This document shows positions 24,815 through 34,276 of a stretch of 64,000 nucleotides of DNA, piece by piece. The position numbers were made by a program, and so were the translations under genes. The notes below the pieces were generated by a model. That model saw only the letters and a list, made by a program, of their open reading frames with translations, was not told the DNA's origin and searched no databases. Position 1 is the stretch's first letter, and each line of letters opens with the position of its first letter. The stretch lies in assembly GCF_018860155.1 (NCBI RefSeq), contig NZ_JAHKNI010000016.1:1-64000 (forward strand), in the 5' to 3' direction. The stretch comes from Nocardia albiluteola. GTDB taxonomy: Bacteria > Actinomycetota > Actinomycetes > Mycobacteriales > Mycobacteriaceae.

Positions 24815-26146
24815 ATGCGGGTCATGATCATCGGCGGCGGTACCGGAGGGATGTGCCTGGCGCACGGGCTGAAGCGAGCGGGTGTCGAGGTCGTCGTCTA
24901 CGAGCGCTACGGCTCCCGCCGCGACGGCCTCTACGGCTACCGGGTTGGCATCGACCCCACCGGCAACCGGGCATTGCAGGAGTGCCTGCCCGCCGACCTG
25001 TTCGACACCTTCGTCGCCACCTGTGCCCGGGGACCGCGGTATTTCAACGTGCTTACCCAGTCCAAGCACGCCACCGCGAGCATTCCGCTGCGCGACGACA
25101 GCGACGAGATCAACAGCGAGCGCTCGGTCTCGCGGTCCACCCTGCGGCAGGTGTTGTTCACCGGCATGGATGACGTGGTGCGCTTCGGCAAGGAGTTCAC
25201 CCACTACGAGCAGCACGAGAACGGCACCGTCACCGCGCATTTCAGCGACGGCACCAGCGACACCGGCGATGTCCTGATCGCCGCCGACGGCACCCGCTCG
25301 GCCGTGCGCCGGCAGTTCCTGCCACACGCGGAGATCAAGGACGCCGGCATCACCTCCATCGCGACCAAGACCGCGCTCACCCCGGAGGTCCGCGCGCTGC
25401 TCACCGAGGAGATGCGCAACGGCATCAACCTCGTCTTCGCCACCAAGGGCCTGATCGGCATGCTGCACGTCATGGAGTTCAAGTGGGACGCCGAGGGCAA
25501 CCCCAAGAATCCGGCCGACGCCGCCCTGCTGGAGAGCTGGAACGGCCTGCAGTTCGACAACGCCCGCGACTACGTCAACCTCTCGGTGTGGAGCTCTCAC
25601 GACCACTTCCCGGCGGGCACCGTCGACCAGCGCGGCACGGAACTCATCGCCACCGCCCTGGAGGTGACCCGCAACTGGCACCCCGACCTGCGTCGCATCT
25701 TCGAGCTCTCCGACCCGGAAGCCGCCTTCCCCCTGCAGATCTCGACCTCGGTGCCGGTGGAGCCCTGGAAGACCACCAACATCACCCTGCTCGGCGACGC
25801 CATCCACACCATGACCCCCGGCCAGGGCGTGGGCGCCAACACCGCGCTGCGTGACGCCGCCCTGCTGTGCCGCGAACTGGTCGCCGCCGCCAACGGCGAA
25901 AAGTCGCTGCTGACCGCCATCGCCGACTATGAGGCCGACATGCTTCCCTACGGTTTCGCCCGCGTCGCCGACTCCCTGGACAACAACGGCACCAGCGGCG
26001 ACGACCCCCTCTACCAGCCCTACACCGGCCGCCTAGCGCTGTTCGCCGCCCGCACCTTCTTCAGCCTCACCGCCAAGATCCCGGCGCTGCGCCGCAAGTT
26101 CCTCGAGGACCTCTACACCTACCGCGGCGCGGAGGATGCCGCCTGA
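24815..26146 (+). CDS. FAD-dependent monooxygenase
   Basis: 443 residues with the para-hydroxybenzoate-hydroxylase fold. N-terminal Rossmann dinucleotide motif MIIGGGTGGMCLAHGLKRAG followed by the acidic strand end VVVYERYG; DVLIAADGTRSAVRRQF (second FAD/NADPH motif); and GDAIHTMTPGQGVGANTAL, which contacts the ribityl chain. This predicts hydroxylation of an aromatic or polyketide substrate using NAD(P)H and oxygen. Pairing with an exporter and a MarR repressor suggests detoxification of a drug. The ATG at 24815 is preceded by AAGGGAAG. The last codons end 32 bases before the end of glgB on the other strand. Confidence 0.9.
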   Translation: MRVMIIGGGTGGMCLAHGLKRAGVEVVVYERYGSRRDGLYGYRVGIDPTGNRALQECLPADLFDTFVATCARGPRYFNVLTQSKHATASIPLRDDSDEINSERSVSRSTLRQVLFTGMDDVVRFGKEFTHYEQHENGTVTAHFSDGTSDTGDVLIAADGTRSAVRRQFLPHAEIKDAGITSIATKTALTPEVRALLTEEMRNGINLVFATKGLIGMLHVMEFKWDAEGNPKNPADAALLESWNGLQFDNARDYVNLSVWSSHDHFPAGTVDQRGTELIATALEVTRNWHPDLRRIFELSDPEAAFPLQISTSVPVEPWKTTNITLLGDAIHTMTPGQGVGANTALRDAALLCRELVAAANGEKSLLTAIADYEADMLPYGFARVADSLDNNGTSGDDPLYQPYTGRLALFAARTFFSLTAKIPALRRKFLEDLYTYRGAEDAA

Positions 26147-26178
26147 CCCCCACGGGACGTGGATATTGGGCTGGGCGG

Positions 26179-28377
26179 TTAGTCGGGCGTGAGCCAGACG
26201 GCGGTGTTGGGGGGCAGGGTGATCGGGGCCGAGTGCGGGTGGCCGTGCCAGGGGGTTTGTGTGGTGTCCACGCCTCCGAGGTTGCCGATTCCGCCGCCGC
26301 CGTAGGGGGTTGCGTCGGAATTGAGGATTTCTCGCCAGTGGCCGGGGGTGGGCAGGCCGAGGCGGTAGTCGCGGTGTTCGGAACCGGAGAAGTTGTAGAC
26401 GCAGGCGACGGGGGAGCTGTCATTCCGGGGATGGTGAGCTTGCGGAGCCGGCGGGGTGGGTGAACTCGAGCCGTAGCGCAGGAAGGCCAGGACGTTGTTG
26501 TCCCGGTCGTTCGCCTCGATCCAGGCGTAGCCGCCGGGGGAGGTGTCCTGGCTCCACAGCGCCGGGTGCGCGCGGTAGGCGGCATTGAGGTCCGCGACCA
26601 GGCGCGCGATGCCGGCGTGCAGCGGATTGTCCAGTTCGTGCCAGTCCAGCCCGCGGTCGTGTGACCATTCGCGGAACTGGCCGAAGTCCTGGCCCATGAA
26701 CAGCAACTGTTTGCCGGGGTGCGACCACATGTACGCCAGCAACGCCCGCACCCCGCCGGCCCGGGCGAAGTCGTCGCCCGGCATGCGGGTCCACAGCGTG
26801 CCCTTGCCGTGCACGACCTCGTCGTGGCTGATCGGCAGCACGTAGTTCTCGCTCCAGGCGTAGACGGTGGAGAAGGTCATCTCGTTGTGATGCCAGCTGC
26901 GGTGCACCTGATCGTGGCCGAGATAGCCGAGGGTGTCGTGCATCCAGCCCATGTTCCACTTCATGGTGAAGCCGAGGCCGCCGACGTCGGTGGGCCGGGT
27001 GACGCCCGGCCAGGCGGTGGACTCCTCGGCGATCGTGACCACGCCCGGATGCAGCTTGTGCACGGTCGCGTTCATCTCCTGCAGGAACTGCTCGGCCTCC
27101 AGATTCTCCCGTCCGCCATGAATATTGGGCTCCCACCCGCCGTGCGGTCGCGAATAGTCCAGGTACAGCATCGAGGCGACCGCGTCCACCCGCAGGCCGT
27201 CGATGTGGAATTCCTCGATCCAGAACAGCGCGTTGGCGACCAGGAAGTTGCGGACCTCGTTGCGGCCGAAGTCGAAAACGTAGGTGCCCCAGTCCAATTG
27301 CTCGCCGCGGCGGGGGTCGGGATGTTCGTAGAGGGCGGTGCCGTCGAACCGGGCCAGGGCCCATTCGTCGCGCGGGAAATGGGCGGGCACCCAGTCCAGT
27401 AGAACCCCGATGCCCGCGGCGTGCAGGGTGTCGACGAAGGCGCGGAAATCGTCCGGCGTGCCGAAGCGCGAGGTCGGCGCGTAGTACGAGGTCACCTGAT
27501 AGCCCCACGACCCGCCGAAGGGATGTTCGGCGATGGGCAGCAGCTCGACATGCGTATAGCCCTGGGCCCGAACGTATTGCGCGAGTTGTTCGCCCGCCTC
27601 GCGGTAGCCGAGGCCGGGGCGCCAGGAACCCAGGTGCACCTCGTAGATGCTCATGGGGGCGCGGGTCGGATCGGCCCGCTCGCGCGCGGAGATCCACCTC
27701 TCGTCCTGCCACCGATGGGTGCTCTCGGAGATCACCGACGCGGTGGCGGGCGGCTTTTCGGTCGCGAAGGCGAGCGGATCTGCGTGGTCGGTGATGCGGC
27801 CGTCCCTGCCGTGCACCCGGAACTTGTACATCGTGCCCGGTCCCACGCCCGGGACGAACAGCTCCCACACACCCGAACCGCCCAATCGCCGCATGGGCGC
27901 GGAACGTCCACTCCAGCCGTCGAACTCACCGATCACGCTGATGCCGCGGGCATTGGGCGCCCACACCGCGAACGAGGTGCCCTCGACCTCGCCGTCGAGC
28001 GTGGTGTAGGTGCGGGGATGCGCGCCCAGCACCTCCCAGAGCCGCTCGTGCCTGCCCTCGCCGATCAGATGCAGATCGAGCTCGCCGATGGTCGGCAGGA
28101 AGCGATAGCCGTCGGCGTCGAGCACCGAGCGTCCGCCCGGATACGAGACGAGCAGCCGGTAGTCCCACAGTTCCGTGAACGGCGCCACGCCCTCGAAGAT
28201 GCCGTGATCGACGTGCTTCAGCAGGTGATCCTCCCCGCCGATCCGCGCGGACACCGAATCCGCATGCGGGCGAAGGGCTCTGATGACGGTGCCGTCGGGA
28301 TGCGGGTGCGCGCCGAGCACCGAGTGGGGGTCGGGGTGGGTGCCGGCCGCCAGGAGCATGAGATCCCGCCGGTTCAT
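26179..28377 (-). CDS. glgB: 1,4-alpha-glucan branching enzyme
   Basis: 732 residues, full length for GlgB (GH13 subfamily 9). N-terminal carbohydrate-binding modules (HPDPHSVLGAHPHPDGTVIR and PNARGISVIGEFDGWSGR), then the catalytic barrel: GVLLDWVPAHFPRDEWALAR, the nucleophile strand IDGLRVDAVASMLYLDYSR, the acid/base region HPGVVTIAEESTAWP, and ISHDEVVHGKGTLW. It makes alpha-1,6 branches in glycogen and capsular glucan. It lies downstream of glgE in the same direction (142-base gap). The last 32 residues are duplicated at 22427-22523. Confidence 0.96.
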   Translation of the reverse strand: MNRRDLMLLAAGTHPDPHSVLGAHPHPDGTVIRALRPHADSVSARIGGEDHLLKHVDHGIFEGVAPFTELWDYRLLVSYPGGRSVLDADGYRFLPTIGELDLHLIGEGRHERLWEVLGAHPRTYTTLDGEVEGTSFAVWAPNARGISVIGEFDGWSGRSAPMRRLGGSGVWELFVPGVGPGTMYKFRVHGRDGRITDHADPLAFATEKPPATASVISESTHRWQDERWISARERADPTRAPMSIYEVHLGSWRPGLGYREAGEQLAQYVRAQGYTHVELLPIAEHPFGGSWGYQVTSYYAPTSRFGTPDDFRAFVDTLHAAGIGVLLDWVPAHFPRDEWALARFDGTALYEHPDPRRGEQLDWGTYVFDFGRNEVRNFLVANALFWIEEFHIDGLRVDAVASMLYLDYSRPHGGWEPNIHGGRENLEAEQFLQEMNATVHKLHPGVVTIAEESTAWPGVTRPTDVGGLGFTMKWNMGWMHDTLGYLGHDQVHRSWHHNEMTFSTVYAWSENYVLPISHDEVVHGKGTLWTRMPGDDFARAGGVRALLAYMWSHPGKQLLFMGQDFGQFREWSHDRGLDWHELDNPLHAGIARLVADLNAAYRAHPALWSQDTSPGGYAWIEANDRDNNVLAFLRYGSSSPTPPAPQAHHPRNDSSPVACVYNFSGSEHRDYRLGLPTPGHWREILNSDATPYGGGGIGNLGGVDTTQTPWHGHPHSAPITLPPNTAVWLTPD
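26191..26287 (-). repeat. glgB 3' end, copy 2 of 97-bp direct repeat
   Basis: This is the genuine glgB end. It differs from the copy at 22427-22523 by one base. Similarity stops exactly at 26287 on the coding side, and 3 codons plus the stop of glgB lie beyond it on the other. Confidence 0.95.
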
Positions 28378-28519
28378 GAGTCGAGGCCTACGTCGTCGAT
28401 GGCGCGACTGGACGACGGAGGGTTCATCACCCGCCAGGATTTCACCGCACGACTCGGCCCGAAAGCCTGTCGGAATGCCGGAGGTACGCGCCGGAACGGG
28501 GGAGTGTCCGGCGGGCGGC

Positions 28520-30529
28520 TCACCGGAATGTCCTGCGGTAGGCGAGTTCTGTGCGCGCGGCGGCGGACACTGGAGGGAGGCTCAGGATATGGGCGACCGC
28601 GTGCACCGGATCCAGGCGCACGTAATTGGTTTGGCCCCAGTGGTATTCCTCGCCGCTGACCTCGTCGTACACCACCGGATGATCGTGCCATTCGCGCCCG
28701 ATCGCCGGCATGTCGAGCGAGATCATCCCGTCCTCGGGCCCGAACGGGTCGAGGTTCACCACGATCAGCACCGCATCGCCGGTCGCGGGGTCCACCTTCG
28801 AATAGGCCAGCAGGGCATCGTTGTCGACGTGATGCACTGCCAGGCAGCGCAGTTGCTGCAGCGCCGGATGGGCGCGGCGGATCTCGTTGAGCCGGGTCAG
28901 CCAGGGCTCGAGCGATTCTCCGCGCGCGGCGGCCTCGCTGAAGCGGCGCGGGCGCAGCTCGTACTTCTCCGAGTCCAGGTACTCCTCGCTGCCCGCCCGG
29001 GCCGCCCGGTGCTCGAACAACTCGAAGCCCGAGTACACGCCCCAGCTCGGCCCCATCGTCGCGGCCAGCGTGGCGCGGATCGCGAACATGCCCGGGCCGC
29101 CGTGCTGCAGGCTCTCGTGCAGGATGTCGGGGGTGTTCACGAACAGATTCGGGCGCGCCTCGTCAGCCTTGGCGGCCAGCTCCAGCGCGAACTGCTCGAG
29201 CTCGTATCTGCCCGTGCGCCAGGTGAAATACGTGTAGGACTGGGTGAAGCCGCGCCGGGCCAGCCCGTACATCCGGGCCGGGCGGGTGAAGGCCTCGGAC
29301 AGGAAGATCACCTCGGGATCGGTGCGGCGCACCTGCGCGATCAGCCACTCCCAGAAATCGGCGGGCTTGGTGTGCGGATTGTCGACGCGGAAGATGGTGA
29401 CTCCCAGCGCGATCCAGTGCCGGACCACCCGCAGCACCTCGGCATAGAGCCCGTCGGGATCGTTGTCGAAGTTGACCGGGTAGATGTCCTGGTACTTCTT
29501 CGGCGGATTCTCGGCGAAGGCGATGGTGCCGTCGGGCAGCGTGGTGAACCATTCGGGATGTTCGCTCACCCACGGGTGGTCCGGTGCGCACTGCAGCGCC
29601 AGATCCAGGGCCACCTCGAGGCCGAGTCGCCGTGCGGTGCTGACGAATTCGGCGAAGTCGTCGAGGGTGCCCAGCTGCTGGTGGACCGCGTCGTGGCCGC
29701 CGTCGGCCGAGCCGATGGCCCACGGGGAACCCACGTCGTCGGCCTCGGCGGTCAGGGAGTTGTTGCGGCCCTTGCGATTTATCCGCCCGATCGGATGGAT
29801 AGGCGGCAGGTACACCACGTCGAACCCCATCGCGGCGATGCGCTGCAGCTCCTTGGCGGCGGTGGCGAAGGTGCCGTGCACCGGCACGCCCTCGGCATCC
29901 CAGCCGCCGGTCGAGCGGGGAAAGAACTCGTACCAGGAGCCGCACAGGGCCCGGTGACGCTCGACGAGCACGCTGAATTGCGGTCCGCGGGTGAGCAGTT
30001 CGCGCAGCGGGGTCTCGCGCAGGATCTCGCCGACCTCGGCGCCGAACGCGGGCGCTACCCGGGCGGGCAGCTGCGCCTCGGTGTCGCGCAGCGCGGCCGC
30101 CGCCGCGCGCAGCCGCTCCCACTGGGCCTTCGGCACCGCCTGTGCCGCACGGTCGAACAGCTGCGCGCCGAGCTCGAGATCGTTGGCCAGGTCGGCGGCG
30201 CTCTGGCCCACCGCCAGCTTCGCCTCGACCGCCGCGCGCCAGCTCGCGATCGGATCGCTCCAGCCCTCGACGCGGTAGGTCCACAGGCCGGGAGAAGAGG
30301 GGGTGAAGACGGCGTTGAACACGTCCGGCTCGTACTCCGGCGACATCCGGATCCACTGCGTGCGCGAGCCGCCCGGGGCGCGCACCGCGAGGGTCGCGGC
30401 GACGGCGTCGTGCCCTTCGCGCCACACCACGGTCCGGACCGGGAAGACCTCACCGACCACGGCTTTGGCAGGGTAGCGCCCGAGTCCGATGGCAGGGGCG
30501 GTGTCGTCGATGGCGATGCGACCCGTCAC
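28520..30529 (-). CDS. glgE: alpha-1,4-glucan:maltose-1-phosphate maltosyltransferase
   Basis: 669 residues, the normal GlgE length. The N-terminal DUF3416-type domain (GRIAIDDTAPAIGLGRYPAK, VFPVRTVVWREGHD) is followed by a GH13 barrel: FDVVYLPPIHPIGRINRKGR, VTIFRVDNPHTKPADFWEW with the Asp nucleophile, VIFLSEAFTRPARMYGLAR with the Glu acid, and FVNTPDILHESLQHGGPGMF. It extends alpha-glucan with maltosyl units from maltose-1-phosphate. The GTG at 30529 gives the typical start VTGRIAIDD; the open frame goes much further upstream but lies opposite the dienelactone hydrolase gene. It is upstream of glgB, as in mycobacteria. Confidence 0.95.
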   Translation of the reverse strand: MTGRIAIDDTAPAIGLGRYPAKAVVGEVFPVRTVVWREGHDAVAATLAVRAPGGSRTQWIRMSPEYEPDVFNAVFTPSSPGLWTYRVEGWSDPIASWRAAVEAKLAVGQSAADLANDLELGAQLFDRAAQAVPKAQWERLRAAAAALRDTEAQLPARVAPAFGAEVGEILRETPLRELLTRGPQFSVLVERHRALCGSWYEFFPRSTGGWDAEGVPVHGTFATAAKELQRIAAMGFDVVYLPPIHPIGRINRKGRNNSLTAEADDVGSPWAIGSADGGHDAVHQQLGTLDDFAEFVSTARRLGLEVALDLALQCAPDHPWVSEHPEWFTTLPDGTIAFAENPPKKYQDIYPVNFDNDPDGLYAEVLRVVRHWIALGVTIFRVDNPHTKPADFWEWLIAQVRRTDPEVIFLSEAFTRPARMYGLARRGFTQSYTYFTWRTGRYELEQFALELAAKADEARPNLFVNTPDILHESLQHGGPGMFAIRATLAATMGPSWGVYSGFELFEHRAARAGSEEYLDSEKYELRPRRFSEAAARGESLEPWLTRLNEIRRAHPALQQLRCLAVHHVDNDALLAYSKVDPATGDAVLIVVNLDPFGPEDGMISLDMPAIGREWHDHPVVYDEVSGEEYHWGQTNYVRLDPVHAVAHILSLPPVSAAARTELAYRRTFR

Positions 30530-30691
30530 GGCACCAACCGTACCGGTATTTCGGCGATGATCATGACGACGGCGTTGATTGATCGCTGCCGGGTGGCAGG
30601 AATCGGCGCGGGGCGGTAAGACCGAAGCGGAACGGTCTCCTCTACTTCGCTGGGGACGACCGACTGTGACGACGACCGGAGAGGATCCACT

Positions 30692-31462
30692 ATGACAGCA
30701 GTGCACGGCACGACGGTTGATATTCCGACACCCGATGGGGTCGCCGACGCCTACCTGGCCTACCCCGACGACGGCGCCGCGCATCCGGGCGTGCTGGTGT
30801 TCCAGGACGCCTTCGGCCTGCGGCCCGCCCTGCGCGACCTCGGCGACCGCATCGCCGCGCACGGCTACAGCGTGCTGATTCCGAACCTGTTCTACCGGGC
30901 GGGCCGCGCCCCGGTCCTGGACCTGCCGGAATTTATCGACTTGGAGGCCCGGCCGGAGGTCTTCGGGCAGCTGATGCCCCTGATCATGTCGCTCACCCCG
31001 GACGTGGTGAAGTCCGACTCGGGTGCGTATCTGGACTGGATGGCGGCCTCGGACAAGATCGCCGCGGGGCCGGTCGGCGCGACGGGGTACTGCATGGGCG
31101 GGCGCCTGGTGGTGCAGACCGCCGCCGCGCATCCCGATCGGATCGGGGCCGGCGCCGGCTTCCACACTGGACACCTGGTCCTCGACGGGCCGGACAGCCC
31201 GCACCTGGCGCTCGAATCCGTCACCGCGGAGCTGTATTTCGCGTTCGCCGACAACGACCAGGGAATGACCCCCGAGCACATCGAGGAGTTCGACAAGGCC
31301 CTGGCCGCCGCCGGTATTCGTCACAAGACCGAGGTCTACGAGGGCGCCGCCCACGGCTACACACAGATCGACACCTCGGTCTACAACGAGGAGGCCGCGG
31401 AGCGGCACTACCGCGAGCTGTTCGCTCTGCTCGACCGCACCATCGGGCAGCCGAAGGGCTGA
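30692..31462 (+). CDS. dienelactone hydrolase family protein
   Basis: 256 residues, alpha/beta hydrolase fold. The nucleophile elbow is ATGYCMGGRLVVQTAA with Cys as in true dienelactone hydrolases. YFAFADNDQGMTPEH holds the acidic residue and EVYEGAAHGYTQ the catalytic His. GGAGAGGA lies upstream of the ATG at 30692. It is divergent from glgE (162-base gap). The substrate is uncertain: the family acts on lactones and related esters. A strong hairpin follows the stop. Confidence 0.88.
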   Translation: MTAVHGTTVDIPTPDGVADAYLAYPDDGAAHPGVLVFQDAFGLRPALRDLGDRIAAHGYSVLIPNLFYRAGRAPVLDLPEFIDLEARPEVFGQLMPLIMSLTPDVVKSDSGAYLDWMAASDKIAAGPVGATGYCMGGRLVVQTAAAHPDRIGAGAGFHTGHLVLDGPDSPHLALESVTAELYFAFADNDQGMTPEHIEEFDKALAAAGIRHKTEVYEGAAHGYTQIDTSVYNEEAAERHYRELFALLDRTIGQPKG

Positions 31463-31468
31463 CCGCCG

Positions 31469-31505
31469 CGAATCGGTCGCCGCGGCGTACGCGACGACCG
31501 ATTCG
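31469..31505 (+). terminator. terminator hairpin after the dienelactone hydrolase gene
   Basis: Perfect 11-bp inverted repeat CGAATCGGTCG / CGACCGATTCG with a 15-base loop, starting 7 bases after the stop codon. Confidence 0.75.
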
Positions 31506-31618
31506 CCTCCCGACCGCTGTTTCGGTCGGCTCCCGGCGGGATTCCGCTGGTCAGGTGCCCTATCGGGGTGACGGGCATGCACCCGTGCCCGACACCTGTT
31601 CCGTGTAAGGTTCTGCCG

Positions 31619-34192
31619 ATGAAGGCATTGCGTCGTTTCACCGTCCGTGCCCATCTGCCCGGGCCGCTGGCCGCCCTCGGCGAGCTCGCCACGAACCTGC
31701 GCTGGTCCTGGCATGCGCCGACACAGGATCTGTTCGCCGAACTGGACCGGCAGCTGTGGGCGGAGCTGGGACGCGACCCGGTGCGGATGCTGGGGGAGGT
31801 GCCTGCGGCGCGGCTGGACGAGCTCGCGGCCGACGAGGCGTACCTGCGGGCGGTCGAGGCGGCCGCCGCCGATCTGCGCGACTATCTCACCCGGCCGCGG
31901 TGGTTCGGCAGGCAGGAGGGCGGCCCGCGCTGCATCGCCTACTTCTCGATGGAGTTCGGTGTCACCGAGGTGCTGCCGAATTATTCGGGCGGACTGGGGA
32001 TTCTGGCCGGTGACCACCTGAAGTCGGCCTCCGACATGGGGCTTCCGCTCATCGGCGTGGGATTACTGTACCGCTCAGGGTATTTCCGGCAGTCCCTGAC
32101 CGCCGACGGCTGGCAGCGCGAGCACTACCCGGACCTCGATCCGCAGGGGCTGCCGCTGCGGCTGCTCACCAGTGAGGGCGACACGGACCCCGTGCTGGTG
32201 CACGTGCCGATGCCCGAGGGCCGGGTGCTGCGGGCGCGGGTGTGGATCGCCCAGGTGGGCCGGATTCCGCTGCTGCTGCTGGATTCCGATATCGCCGACA
32301 ACGATCCGGAGCTGCGGTTGGTCACCGACCGGCTGTACGGCGGCGATCAGGACCATCGGATCAAGCAGGAGATCCTGGCCGGGATCGGCGGGGTGCGGGC
32401 GGTGCGCGCCTTCACCCGGGCACACGGCCTGCCCGATCCGGACGTGTTCCACATGAACGAGGGGCACGCCGGATTCCTCGGTATCGAGCGGATCCGCGAA
32501 TTCATGGCCGCCGGAATGGATTTCGATGCCGCGCTAGCCGCGGTGCGGGCCGGGACGGTGTTCACCACGCACACGCCCGTGCCCGCCGGGATCGACCGGT
32601 TCGCCGGGGCGCTGGTGCGCCGGTACTTCGGTGGCGCCCACGGCGAGCGCGAATCCCCGCTGCTGCCGGGCGTTTCGGTGGACCGGATCGTGGCGCTGGG
32701 CCGCGAGGCCGATCCGTCGGTATTCAACATGGCCCACCTCGGCATGCGCCTGGCCCAGCGCGCCAACGGCGTATCGCAGCTGCACGGCGAGGTCAGCCGG
32801 GCCATGTTCGCCCCGCTGTGGCCCGGATTCGACGCCGCCGAGGTGCCGATCGGCTCGGTCACCAACGGCGTGCACGCGCCGAGCTGGGCCGCGCGCGAAT
32901 GGATCGACAAGGCCCGCGAATTCGTCGGGCCCGAGCTGGTGGAGGAGGCACGCGGCTGGGAGCGGCTGCGCGATGTCGACCTGCGCGAGTTGTGGTCCAC
33001 CCGGAATGCGTTGCGCGGCATTCTCGTCGAGGAGGTGCGGCGGCGGCTGCGCGCGTCGTGGCTCGAGCGCGGTGCGGCGCCTGCCGAGTTGGGCTGGGTG
33101 GACGAGGCCTTCGATCCGCACGTGCTGACCATCGGTTTCGCGCGCCGGGTGCCGACCTACAAGCGGCTCACCCTCATCCTGCGCGATCCGGATCGGCTGC
33201 GGGCCCTGCTGACCGATCCCGAGCGACCGCTACAGCTGGTTGTGGCGGGCAAGAGCCATCCGGCCGACGACGGCGGCAAGGGCCTGATCCAGCAGGTGGT
33301 GCGCTTCGCCGACGAGGCCGGCGTGCGGCATCGCATCGTCTTCCTGCCGGACTACGACATGTCGATGGCGCGCTACCTGTATTGGGGATGCGATGTGTGG
33401 CTGAACAATCCGCTGCGCCCGCTGGAGGCGTGCGGCACCTCCGGGATGAAGGCCGCGCTGAACGGCGGGCTCAACCTGTCCATCCGCGACGGCTGGTGGG
33501 ACGAGATGTACGACGGCGAGAACGGCTGGGCGATACCCACCGCTGACGGCGTGCGCGACGAACACCGCCGCGACGATCTGGAGGCCGCGGCCCTGTACGA
33601 GACGCTCGAACGCGCCGTGCTGCCGCGCTTCTACGAGCGCGATCACGACGACATGCCGGTGCGCTGGATGGAAATGGTCCGCCACACGCTGCAGACCCTC
33701 GGTCCGAAGGTCCTGGCCTCCCGGATGGTCCGCGACTACACGGTCGACTACTACATGCCGGCCTCCGCGGCGTATTCCGCTGTGGCACAGGACGATTTCG
33801 CGGGCGCACGGAAGCTGGCGGAGTACCGCCGCCGCGTCGAATCGTCATGGCCGCAGGTGAAGGTCACTCAGGTGGACAGCGCCGGGCTGGCCGGTACCCC
33901 CGTCATCGGGAACGAGCTGACCCTGCGCGCCCGCATCGACCTGGGCGGCCTGGCCCCGGGCGACGTGGTGGTGCAGGCCGTGCTGGGCCGCGTCTCCCCG
34001 GACGACGACCTGAGCGAGGTCACCACCATCGAGATGTCCCACGCCGGAAACGATTCGGGCAGTGAGCTGTACACCGTGCACACCCCGGTTCCGCTGTCGG
34101 GCGCGGTCGGCTACACGGTCCGTGTCCTCCCGCATCACCCCCTGTTGTCGTGTGATGCCGAACTCGGCCTGGTTGCCACGCCCAGCCCCTGA
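31619..34192 (+). CDS. glgP: alpha-glucan phosphorylase
   Basis: 857 residues, the actinobacterial/archaeal-type glycogen phosphorylase. YFSMEFGVTEVLPNYSGGLG is the N-terminal active-site region, DVFHMNEGHAGF the sugar-binding loop, and EACGTSGMKAALNGGLNLSI contains the pyridoxal-phosphate Lys. It releases glucose-1-phosphate from alpha-glucan (or runs in reverse at high phosphate-sugar levels). The ATG at 31619 fits the family start MKALRRFTV. With glgE and glgB nearby it completes a make-and-break glucan set; treS, pep2 and glgA/glgC are not in this window. Confidence 0.95.
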   Translation: MKALRRFTVRAHLPGPLAALGELATNLRWSWHAPTQDLFAELDRQLWAELGRDPVRMLGEVPAARLDELAADEAYLRAVEAAAADLRDYLTRPRWFGRQEGGPRCIAYFSMEFGVTEVLPNYSGGLGILAGDHLKSASDMGLPLIGVGLLYRSGYFRQSLTADGWQREHYPDLDPQGLPLRLLTSEGDTDPVLVHVPMPEGRVLRARVWIAQVGRIPLLLLDSDIADNDPELRLVTDRLYGGDQDHRIKQEILAGIGGVRAVRAFTRAHGLPDPDVFHMNEGHAGFLGIERIREFMAAGMDFDAALAAVRAGTVFTTHTPVPAGIDRFAGALVRRYFGGAHGERESPLLPGVSVDRIVALGREADPSVFNMAHLGMRLAQRANGVSQLHGEVSRAMFAPLWPGFDAAEVPIGSVTNGVHAPSWAAREWIDKAREFVGPELVEEARGWERLRDVDLRELWSTRNALRGILVEEVRRRLRASWLERGAAPAELGWVDEAFDPHVLTIGFARRVPTYKRLTLILRDPDRLRALLTDPERPLQLVVAGKSHPADDGGKGLIQQVVRFADEAGVRHRIVFLPDYDMSMARYLYWGCDVWLNNPLRPLEACGTSGMKAALNGGLNLSIRDGWWDEMYDGENGWAIPTADGVRDEHRRDDLEAAALYETLERAVLPRFYERDHDDMPVRWMEMVRHTLQTLGPKVLASRMVRDYTVDYYMPASAAYSAVAQDDFAGARKLAEYRRRVESSWPQVKVTQVDSAGLAGTPVIGNELTLRARIDLGGLAPGDVVVQAVLGRVSPDDDLSEVTTIEMSHAGNDSGSELYTVHTPVPLSGAVGYTVRVLPHHPLLSCDAELGLVATPSP

Positions 34193-34203
34193 CCGGCCCC
34201 CTG

Positions 34204-34261
34204 CGGCACGCCATCGGCCAGAACTCCAGGGACGCAGGAGATCCCGGCTGAAGGCGTGCCG
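34204..34261. terminator. possible bidirectional hairpin between convergent genes
   Basis: Perfect 9-bp arms CGGCACGCC / GGCGTGCCG, but with a 40-base loop, lie in the 84-base gap between glgP and the convergent acyl-CoA synthetase gene. The long loop lowers confidence. Confidence 0.4.
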
Positions 34262-34276
34262 GAACGACGGGATCCC

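Noticed and set aside
28283..30619. 778-codon plus-strand ORF opposite glgB/glgE
   Set aside because: No family similarity; GlgE and GlgB are unmistakable on the minus strand.
30530..32017. Extension of GlgE to a 1165-residue protein
   Set aside because: The added N-terminal part is low-complexity and overlaps the dienelactone hydrolase gene on the other strand; the family start lies at the GTG 30529.
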